A stretch of DNA of 38,197 nucleotides from CAZOIA01 sp964579675 (GTDB lineage Bacteria; Planctomycetota; Phycisphaerae; UBA1845; PWPN01): contig CAZOIA010000032.1 of assembly GCA_964579675.1 (NCBI GenBank), forward strand, positions 1 to 38,197, written 5' to 3'. This document shows, in pieces, positions 25,300-34,200 of this stretch (the stretch's first letter is position 1; every line of letters begins with the position of its first letter). A model generated the notes under the pieces. It was not told the origin of the DNA. It saw only the letters and a program-made list of their open reading frames with translations, and ran no database searches. The position numbers and the translations under genes are program-made.

Positions 25300-25519
25300 G
25301 CATCGCTTGCACGATGTGCCGGGCTTCTGATTGAGCCGGGGCCGGTACCGCTTTCGCGGCGTCTCCTCCCGGGCAACGACGTATCGGTGTAGATTCCGTA
25401 CCCAGTTGTCAGGGGCTTTGCCTGGCTGCGGTCACGCCCCCTTTCACTGGACCACCCGGCCAGAGCGATCGGTCTCGTGCAAGGAATCCACCTCTTCCCA
25501 TGGTCAGCACCTGCACACG

Positions 25520-25558
25520 CCATCGCACAGTACCGTTGAAAACCGGCCTGTGCGATGG
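25520..25558. repeat. Perfect 11-bp inverted repeat forming a hairpin
   Basis: The arms CCATCGCACAG (25520-25530) and CTGTGCGATGG (25548-25558) are exactly complementary. Three more pairs (CCG/CGG) can form inside after a small internal loop, leaving an 8-nt AT-rich loop. There is no T-run after either arm, so it is not a typical intrinsic terminator. Possible roles are an RNA structure, a protein-binding site, or part of an oriT or element end. Confidence 0.75.
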
Positions 25559-25593
25559 ACTGTCACCTGGTGGGAACACAACGCGGAGAAGGC

Positions 25594-25871
25594 TTGTTCA
25601 CAAACATGCACAAACATGTGCACAAGAAACGACGCTCCGAACGCGCAAATGGCGCCGACCTCTGAACATATGGTGAGCTCGGGCGAGAGAAGCATTGGAA
25701 GGCGGGATTCTCAGATCCCTTGCTCACCGCGTCCCGCGGGCACGCCCACCGTCTGCACACAAGCCCTTATTGTACGGCAGCTTATACGCTTGCCACCGTC
25801 TGATCAATCATCCTACTACATCGCGCCCGAGAGCGCAACTCCTGTTCTCCGTGTGCACAAATCGTGCACAA
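25594..25871. repeat. Cluster of TGTGCACAA-type repeats
   Basis: Two clusters of a short motif. The first reads TTGTTCACA (25594-25602), CATGCACAA (25605-25613) and TGTGCACAA (25617-25625); part of it is a 10-bp tandem CACAAACATG. The second reads TGTGCACAA (25852-25860) and CGTGCACAA (25863-25871). TGTGCACA is itself an 8-bp palindrome. Units are spaced 11-12 bp apart, close to one helical turn. The reverse complement TTGTGCACA differs from the DnaA-box pattern TTATNCACA at one position, so degenerate DnaA boxes are possible; an operator for a dimeric repressor is equally possible. Confidence 0.55.
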
Positions 25872-26157
25872 ACTCCTTCCTCTCGTCCGCTGCTGGCTTC
25901 ACAGTTCATGCAGACCTCGACAGCAACCGTCCCACGCGGATGGTGATACGCCTCTTTCGGAGTGATTATCCTCTCGACTGCGAAGGGGTCTACCGCCTCG
26001 TCCCTACTCGATCTTCCGTATGCAAAGCCAGTTCTATCTTCTCATATCAGCGAGAAGACATTTGAGTGTCATCACGGTAAACGCGTCACACTGCCGACGG
26101 CGAGGACAAGGTGATCGTAGGACGTCTCGCGCGAAATGCCGCAATTCGCGAATCGCG

Positions 26158-26493
26158 GGGGTCGAGGCCCCACGCGGCACCCTGTTCCACCACTATCGCG
26201 TCAACGAAAACGACCAGGTGGTGATGGCCAACCTGATCGTTGCGACGACGCACAACAACGAGGCCATGAATCGAGCAGTGGAGCAGGCGGCAAGGGAGTA
26301 TCTTTCGGGAGTCACGATTACCGAAGGGCTCCTCCACCGCGTTGAGGTGGCCATCCGGGCGTATGATCCCTGCCTGTCCTGCGCCACGCACGCCCTGGGC
26401 ACAATGCCGCTGATGGTTGACTTGTTTGACTATGAGGGGCACCTGCTGGATCGGAAGACGTCCGCCGGTGAAGCGCATGGATTCGGGGCATGA
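26158..26493 (+). pseudogene. C-terminal remnant of a [NiFe]-hydrogenase large subunit
   Basis: Only the last 110 or so residues of a hydrogenase catalytic subunit (group 3-like) are present. The frame reads GVEAPRGTLFHHYRV, NLIVATTHNNEAMN, LLHRVEVAIRAYDPCLSC and ATHALGTMPLMVDLF. DPCLSCATH holds the two C-terminal Ni-Fe cysteines and the site where the maturation protease cuts. The N-terminal three quarters, including the first CxxC pair, are missing; upstream is non-coding sequence. An intact enzyme would need about 400-480 residues. The frame is uninterrupted to the natural-looking stop, so loss of the 5' part looks like one event (insertion, deletion or rearrangement) and not gradual decay. 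An ATG at 26020 is in frame, but the residues between have no hydrogenase similarity. Confidence 0.8.
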
Positions 26494-26587
26494 TTCTCGT
26501 CCTCGTTTGCGAGGCAGCAGCCTGTGCGGGTACGATTGTGAGCATGGAGGCGGCAAAGAGGGAATGTCAGGTGAGAGGACCGCAGCC

Positions 26588-28012
26588 ATGCGCCTGTATC
26601 TGATCAACCCCTGCAACCCGCTCGTCAGCTTGACCCGCGTCAAGGAGAGCCGCTGGAACCGCTACCGCGTCTGGAAACCGCTCAGCCTCCTAGCTCTCGG
26701 GGGCCTGACCCCGCCGGAGTGGGAAATCTCGATCGTGGATGAGAACCTCGGCGTACCGCACTACCCGGCCATGCCTCGGCCGGACCTGGTGGGGATTACC
26801 GCGTTCACCTCGCAGGCGAATCGTGCCTATGAAGTGGCCGCTCACTTCCGCCGTATGGGCGTGCCCGTCGTCATGGGCGGCATTCACGCAACCATGTGCC
26901 TGGACGAGGCCATGGAGCGGGTGGACTCGGTCGTCACGGGGGAAGCGGAGGACATCTGGCCGCAGGTCCTGGAAGATGCCCGGCATGGCAACCTGAAGCG
27001 CCGGTATGACGGAGGGTTCGCCGAGATAAGCAACGTCCCATTCGCCCGCCATGATCTGCTGGCTACGGGATATGCCTTTGGAGCCATTCAAACCACACGT
27101 GGCTGTCCGCTGAACTGCAGCTTTTGCAGCGTGTCGGCGTTCAACGGGACTCGCTATCGGCAGCGGCCCATTTCGGAGGTTGTGCGGGAATTCCAGTTGA
27201 TCCGTGAGAAACATGTCCTGGTAGTGGACGACAACCTGATCGGGACGCGTCCCGACCACATCGCCCGCGCCAAGGACCTGTTCCGCGCCATGATACGGGC
27301 AGACCTGCGGAAGGAATGGATTTCCCAGGCCACGATCAACTTCGCCGATGACGAGGAACTCCTGGCGCTGGCTGCCGAGGCCGGGTGTCGGGGCGTCTTT
27401 ATCGGCTTTGAATCCCCTTCACCGGAAGGCCTCGCGGAACTCGGCAAGAAATTCAACCTTGTCAAGGGTCGCGACTTCCGCGCCTCCGTGAGGCGCATCC
27501 AGCGGCACGGAATTCTGGTCGTGGGCTCCTTTATCATCGGTTTGGATGTGGACGAACCCGGGATCGGAAGACGTATCGCCGAAGCGGCTGGTCACTACGG
27601 CGTGGACAATCTGAACGCGCTGTTCCTGACACCCTTGCCCGGCACGCGCCTGTGGGACCAGATGAAACTGGAGAGCCGTGTCGCTCTCGATAAGTTCCCA
27701 GAGGACTGGAAGTACTACACGCTGACATTTCCAGTGGCTCGGTACAAGCGATTGTCGCTAAACGACGTGATCAAGGAAATGGTCTCTTGCGATCAGTGCT
27801 TCTATTCCATACCACGGATCCTGCACAGGGTATCGGGCAACTTGTGGCGACGCCGCAAACCACTGATTACTTTGGTGGGAAACCTCTCATACAGGCGCAA
27901 CTCCCAACTCGCGGCCAAGGCATACGCGGAATTCGAGCGCCACCACGGCCACAGGTACGATTGGGTGAATGGAATGCAAGGACAACCGAATGCAGATATC
28001 AGTGCGGGATGA
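26588..28012 (+). CDS. B12-binding domain radical SAM protein
   Basis: Radical S-adenosylmethionine enzyme with an N-terminal cobalamin-binding-type domain, 474 aa. Residues about 1-135 form the Rossmann-like B12 region (MRLYLINPCNP, SIVDENLG at 48-55, VVMGGIHATM, VVTGEAEDIWP). The radical SAM cluster motif is RGCPLNCSFC (C173, C177, C180). VVDDNLIGT, FIGFESPSPEGL and SFIIGLDVD follow in the order expected for the TIM-barrel. The C-terminal 120 residues are basic and include a Tyr/Lys-rich segment. Members act as methyltransferases or in lipid, pigment and antibiotic synthesis; the substrate cannot be read here. ATG 26588 has GAGAGG about 9 nt upstream; ATG 26564 also has an SD (AGAGGGA). It stands about 95 bp after the hydrogenase remnant, with no evident operon partner. 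Confidence 0.88.
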   Translation: MRLYLINPCNPLVSLTRVKESRWNRYRVWKPLSLLALGGLTPPEWEISIVDENLGVPHYPAMPRPDLVGITAFTSQANRAYEVAAHFRRMGVPVVMGGIHATMCLDEAMERVDSVVTGEAEDIWPQVLEDARHGNLKRRYDGGFAEISNVPFARHDLLATGYAFGAIQTTRGCPLNCSFCSVSAFNGTRYRQRPISEVVREFQLIREKHVLVVDDNLIGTRPDHIARAKDLFRAMIRADLRKEWISQATINFADDEELLALAAEAGCRGVFIGFESPSPEGLAELGKKFNLVKGRDFRASVRRIQRHGILVVGSFIIGLDVDEPGIGRRIAEAAGHYGVDNLNALFLTPLPGTRLWDQMKLESRVALDKFPEDWKYYTLTFPVARYKRLSLNDVIKEMVSCDQCFYSIPRILHRVSGNLWRRRKPLITLVGNLSYRRNSQLAAKAYAEFERHHGHRYDWVNGMQGQPNADISAG

Positions 28013-28207
28013 GTTGCTTGCAGCGTTTCCTGGCTCGTTCGAACAGAGAGGGTGGAATCTTCAGGCCCCGCAACGGCCCCTGAAAATGGCAACCTCTCTA
28101 TCAGGCCATCAGCTTGTCGAAGTTGAATGTGCCGAGGAGCCCTCTTTCTTATGCTGCATGGACTCTTCGGGCGGGGGCACGGGAGATTGCGGGAATTGAG
28201 AGTAGCG

Positions 28208-31200
28208 ATGAACAGGGCTTTCAGGGATCTGATCCGTCGCGGATTGTTCGGCGCCGCCCGCGGCCACGACGGGGAATTGCGCGCTGAAGCGCCGCTCCGG
28301 TCTGAACTGCTCAGCGTCGATCAACTCAAGGAGCACGCCAGCGCCCTTGCCAGTTCGCACGAGATCGACGAACATCCCGGCCCTGACCGGCTGTTGCCGC
28401 GTTTGGCTGAGAACGAAGTCGCCCTCCTCCACGCTTGCGAGTTCTTTACCGGTACGGTTAAGGAGAGCCGTCGTATCGCGCCCGCTGCCGACTGGTTGCT
28501 GGACAACTTCTATCTTATCGAAGAGCAGGTCAGAATCGCGCAGCGACACTTTCCCCGAGAGTACAGCAGGGAACTCCCGCGGCTCTTGAGCGGCCCGCTT
28601 GCCGGCTATCCGCGCGTCTACGCCATCGTCCTGGAACTGATTTCGCACGTGGACGGGCGAGTAGATGCAGAGAACCTCGCCTGCTTCGTGGCCTCGTACC
28701 AGACAGTCGCGCACCTGAAGCTCGGTGAACTGTGGGCTATCCCGATCATGCTTCGCCTGGCGCTGATCGAGAACCTTCGCCGCGTTGCCGTCCGGATCGC
28801 TACGTCCCGGCAGGGCCGCGACGCCGCGAGACCCTGGGCGGACCGCCTGCTGGAGGTCGCCGAGAAGGAGCCGAGGAACCTGGTGCTGGCCCTGGCCGAC
28901 ATGGTGCGCGAGGATCCGCCGCTCACCAGCGCGTTTGTCGCGGAATTCGCTCGTTATCTGCGAGGCCAGAATCCGGGACTGACGCTGCCCATGAGCTGGC
29001 TCGAGCAACGGCTGGCCGAGACGAATCAGACCGTCGAACAACTCATTCAACTGGAAGGCCAGAACCAGGCAGCTGACCAGGTCTCCGTGAGCAACAGCAT
29101 CGGCAGTCTTCGGTTTTTATCGGCGATGGATTGGCGCGAATTCGTCGAGACGATGAGCGTCGTCGAACATGTCCTCCGCGGCGACCCGGTTGATGTTTAC
29201 AGCCACATGGATTTCGCGACGCGCGACCGCTATCGCCATGTGGTGGAAGAGATGGCCAAACGGAGCCGCCTCTTGGAGGACGAGGTGGCTCGGAGGGCTA
29301 TCCAACTCGCCCGCGACCGGATTGCCCCCAGTGCCGGCGACGATCGTACGGCCCATGTCGGGTATTATCTCATTGATAAGGGCCGATCTCTGCTTGAGCA
29401 GGCGGTGGGTGTCCGCCCGTCGGCGGGGATCATCCTTAGCCGGATCGGCCGCCGCTGGCCGCTGCTGTTCTATATCGGGAGCATCCTCGCTCTGACCGCG
29501 ATTCTGACGACGGCCATCTCACTCGCGGGCTCTCGATACGGCCTGGGAGGCTGGGGGCTCTTGTTGTTGGCTCTGCCGTTGTTTCTGTGCGCGAGTCATT
29601 GGAGTGTGTCGACGGTGAGCTGGCTTGCCACTCGGCTTGTAGCTCCGCGGACGCTGCCCAGGATGGATTTCTCCAAGGGGATTCCACCGGACTATCGTAC
29701 GATGGTGGTCGTGCCCACAATGCTTACGAGCGCTGAGGGCGTCCAGGATCTGCTGGAATCGCTCGAGCTCTGTTTTCTGGCCAACCGCGACGCTCACCTC
29801 CACTTTGCGCTGCTGACGGACTTCCGCGACGCACCTCAGGAGAGGATGCCCGACGATGAAGGACTCGTAAGTTTGGCAAGGGGTGGGGTCGAAGCTCTGA
29901 ATCGGAAGTACTCCACCGAGCGTGACGACGCCTTCTTCCTCTTCCACCGCCCGCGGTGGTGGAATGAACAGGAAGGCGTCTGGATGGGCTGGGAACGCAA
30001 GCGCGGCAAGCTCGCCGAATTCAACGCGCTCCTGCGCGAGAAGGCGCGAGATCGCTTCAGCGATGTTGTCGGCCGGATCGAGATCCTTCCCACCGTCAGA
30101 TTCGTCATCACTCTCGACACGGATACGCAACTGCCGCGCCATGCGGCACGCGAACTCGCCGGTACGATGGCCCACCCGCTCAACCGCCCGCGGTTCGATC
30201 CGACACTCGGACGGGTCGTCGGAGGCTACACCATTCTCCAGCCGCGCGTGGGCGTCAGTCTGCCCAGCGCCGGCCGGTCCTGGTTCGCCCGGCTCTTCGC
30301 CGCCGAGCCGGGCGTCGATCCCTATACCCGTGCCGTCTCGGATGTATATCAGGACCTCTTCAGGGAGGGCTCGTACATCGGCAAGGGGATCTACGATGTG
30401 GATTCATTTGAGCAGGCGCTCGGTGGTCGTTTCCCGGAGAACCGCATCCTCAGCCACGACCTGCTCGAGGGTTCCCATGCCAGAGCCGGCCTGGTCAGCG
30501 ACGTGGTGCTGCTCGAAGAGCACCCCTCGTCTTACACGACTGACGCCGGTCGCCGGCATCGCTGGATCCGCGGCGACTGGCAGATCATGCCGTGGGTGCT
30601 CCCGCGCGTTCCCGGCCCGGACGCCGGGCGTGTGGCCAACTGCCTCTCGATCCTTTCGCGATGGAAGATCCTTGATAACCTGCGTCGAAGTCTTACGCCG
30701 GTTGGACTGACCGCTCTTCTCTTGCTGGGATGGGTCCTGCCGGGGCCGCCCCTTTTCTATACCCTCATCGTCGTCGGGATCATCGTCAGCCCGGTGTTAT
30801 TCACGGCGATCGTCGAACTCCTGCACAGATCGCCGGACCTGCCGAGGGCTCTGCACATGAAAGGAGCCGCTCTCTCGGCGGGAAGACAGCTCGCTCAGGC
30901 CGCTGTCACGCTGACCTGTCTGGCTTACGACGCCTTCATCAGCCTCGACGCGATCGCCCGCGCCGCCGTGCGCGTGCTCTTCACGCGACGAAAACTCCTG
31001 GAGTGGCAAACCGCCGGCGACTCCGAGCGGAACGGCCACGCCGGTCTGACGGGAGTGTGCGCATCGATGTGGGTCGGGCCGGCCATGGCGCTCGTCATCG
31101 CGGTGATGGTGTGGGTTGTGCGCCCCGAAACCCTATACACGGCGGGGCCCATTCTGGGGCTCTGGTTTCTATCCCCCGCCGTGGCGTGGTGGTTGAGCCG

Positions 31201-34200
31201 CCCGATCAAAACCCGCAGGCCGCGCCTCAAGACCGAAGACCGTGCGTTCCTCCGGATGGCCGCCCGCCGCACCTGGCGATTCTTCGAGACCTTCGTGGGA
31301 CCCGCGGACCACTACCTTCCGCCGGACAACTACCAGGAGCATCCCACCGCGGCCGTTGCCCACCGCACGTCGCCCACCAACATGGGTCTGTCGCTGCTGG
31401 CCAATCTCGCTGCGTACGACTTCGGCTATATCTCCGCCGGGCAGCTTATCGATCGCACGTCCAAGACGTTCGCAACCATGGGTAAGCTCGACCGGCACCG
31501 CGGGCACTTCTACAACTGGTATGACACGTCTACGCTTCGCCCGCTGCCCCCACTCTACGTGTCATCCGTAGACAGCGGCAATCTCGGCGGCCATCTGCTC
31601 ACGCTGGGTCCAGGACTGATGGAGTTGGCCGGCGCGAAGATCGTTTCCCCGCGGGCCTATGAAGGGCTCACGGACACACTTCGGGTCCTCCTGGACGTAG
31701 CTGGCGGCCGGACTGCTCAGTCCGAAGGGTTACCTCCGAGCACGACTCCGCCGGAGACCGTGATTCGCCTGGAGCGACTGGAGAAGGAATTGCAGATCCC
31801 TCCGCGAACGCTGGCTGCCTCGCGGATCCACTTGGAACGTCTGGCGACGGCGGGAGCGGACCTCGCAGTGAATCTGGGCTCCGGTTCTGACGATGAGGTG
31901 AAGTGGTGGGCGCAGGCCTTCGAGCACCACTGCCGCGACTTCCTGGATGACCTGCTCTTCCTCGCTCCGTGGTGCGAGCTCCCCCCGTCGAGCGAAGTGA
32001 TGTGGCAACGCGGATCGGTCGAGCAGGTCCAGCGCCTGAGCGATCTCCGAAGAGCCCTTCAGCTCTTGGAAGAAATCCCGACGCTGCGCGACGTCGCGAA
32101 ACTTGCCCCCACGATGCTGCGGTCGATCGATGAGGTCCTAGCCGGCGTGTGCGAGCAGGGGCCGGCCGTACCCTCGGCGGAGCATGCGTGGTTTACACAA
32201 CTGCGGCACTCGATCATCGATGCCAGTCGGCGCGCCGACGAGCGCCTGGCAGAGCTTGAGGCCCTCGCCTTACTGTGCCAGGAGATAGCAGAGTTTGACT
32301 ACGACTTCCTGTATGACAATTCGCGTCACCTCTTCTCGATCGGCTACGATGTCGCCCACCATCGCCTTGACGCCGGCTTCTACGACCTCTTGGCCTCCGA
32401 GGCGCGACTCGGCAGCTTCGTCGCCATCGCCCAGGGCAAACTTCCTCAGGAGCACTGGTTCAGCCTCGGACGACTCCTGACGGTCGCCGGGGGCGAACAC
32501 CCGTTGCTCTCGTGGAGCGGCTCGATGTTCGAGTATCTCATGCCGCTCCTGATTATGCCCACTTTCGAACACACGCTGCTGGACCGAACGTATCACGCAG
32601 TCGTGAAGCGTCAGATCGAGTACGGCCGGCAGCGTAGAATTCCATGGGGAATCTCCGAGTCCGGGTACAACGCCACCGACGTTCGGCTCATCTACCAGTA
32701 CCGCACATTCGGCGTGCCTGGACTTGGGCTCAAGCGAGGACTGGCAGACGATCTGGTCGTCGCGCCGTACGCCAGCATCATGGCTCTGATGGTCGCGCCG
32801 GAGAGGGCCTGTGCCAATCTGCGCCGCTTGGCAAAGGACGGGCTTCTCGGTGCCTACGGTTTCTACGAAGCCGTCGATTTCACCCCGTCGCGTGTTCCGC
32901 GCGGTCAACGCAGCGTGGTCATTCGTTCGTTCATGGCTCACCACCAGGGAATGAGCTTTCTGTCGATGGCCTACCTCCTGCTCAATCGTCCGATGCAGCG
33001 TCGATTCCAGTCTGACCCGCTGTTTCGGGCAACTGAGCTGTTGCTGCAGGAGCGCGTCCCCAAGGCGGCCCCGTTTTTCCCGCACGACAGCGAGGCAGCG
33101 GGATCTCGGTGGATTCCCGGAGGAGCCGAAGAGATCTCTCGGGTTTTCACCACTCCCCAGACCGCAGTGCCGGAGGCCCATCTCCTGTCCAACGGCCGGT
33201 ATCACGTCATGGTGAGCGCCGCCGGCGGTGGCTACAGCCGATGGCAGGACTTGGCCGTCACGCGCTGGAAGGAAGATTCCACTCGTGATTGCTGGGGGGT
33301 GTTCTGCTACCTCCGCGATCTAGACCGGGGAGAGTTCTGGTCCGCCGCATACCAGCCGACGCTCAAGCGAAGCGAGGCATACGAGGTCGTTTTCTCCCAG
33401 GCCCAGGTGGAGTTCCGCCGCCGCGACGATAACATTGAAACGCACACCGAAATCACGGTCTCACCAGAGGATGATATAGAGTTGCACCGAATCAGCATCA
33501 CGAACCGAGGGCACGTGCCGCGGGTGATTGAACTGACCAGCTACGCCGAGCCTGTCCTGGCGCCCCCGACCGCAGATGCAACGCACCCGGCCTTCAGCAA
33601 GCTGTTCGTCCAGACGGAACTTGTGCGTTCACACCAGGCGATTCTCTGCACGCGCCGCCCTCAATCGAGCGATGAGCACCCGCCGTGGATGTTTCATCTG
33701 GCCGTGGGCCGCGGTGCCGCAATCGGCGAGGTTTCGTACGAGACGGATCGCTGCGAATTCGTCGGGCGCGGCCGCAGCCTCGCGGACCCGGCGGCGATGC
33801 ACGTGTCCAAGCTGTCCGATCGTGAAGGATCGGTCCTCGATCCGATTGTCTCGATCCGCTGCGCCGTCACCATCGAGCCCGACGAAACGGTCCGACTCGA
33901 TTTTGTCACCGGCGTGGCGGATACACGGGATGATGCGATGGCACTCGTCGAAAAGTACCACGATCGGAGCATGACGGACCGCGTCTTCAATCTCGCGTGG
34001 ACGCACAGCCAGGTCGTGTTGCGCCAGCTTGGCGCCACTGAGGTCGACGCACAGCTCTATGGACATCTTGCGGGGGCAGTCCTTTATGCCAACCCACGCC
34101 ACCGCGCGCCGAGCGGCCTTATTGCCCGCAACCGGCGGGGGCAATCCGGCCTGTGGGGCTACGGAATTTCCGGCGATCTTCCGATTGTGCTCCTGCGTAT

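Larger units (their letters stand above)
25300..26157. other. Non-coding region between the WD40 gene and the hydrogenase remnant
   Basis: About 860 bp without a supportable gene. One open frame of about 240 codons (25331-26065) is rich in Ser, Arg and Cys, has no recognisable domain, and is punctuated by the repeats described separately, so I reject it as a gene. The region contains a strong hairpin (25520-25558) and repeated TGTGCACA-type motifs (25594-25871), and is locally AT-richer than its neighbours around 25590-25630 and 25790-25880. It may include the operon's terminator, an element end or a replication or transfer origin. Confidence 0.5.

Noticed and set aside
25301..25316. Small stem-loop right after the WD40 stop as terminator
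   Set aside because: The stem is only 4-7 bp with a bulge and no T-tract follows.
25331..26065. Open frame of 244 codons in the region after the WD40 gene
   Set aside because: Composition rich in Ser, Arg, Thr and Cys, no domain, no SD, and it runs through the hairpin and repeats. It looks like chance open frame in non-coding DNA.
27990..28199. Short plus-strand frame (about 69 codons) between the radical SAM and ndvB genes
   Set aside because: It has an ATG and some protein-like sequence at first, but the tail is Gly/Cys-rich and overlaps the possible ndvB starts; no family resemblance, so not supportable.
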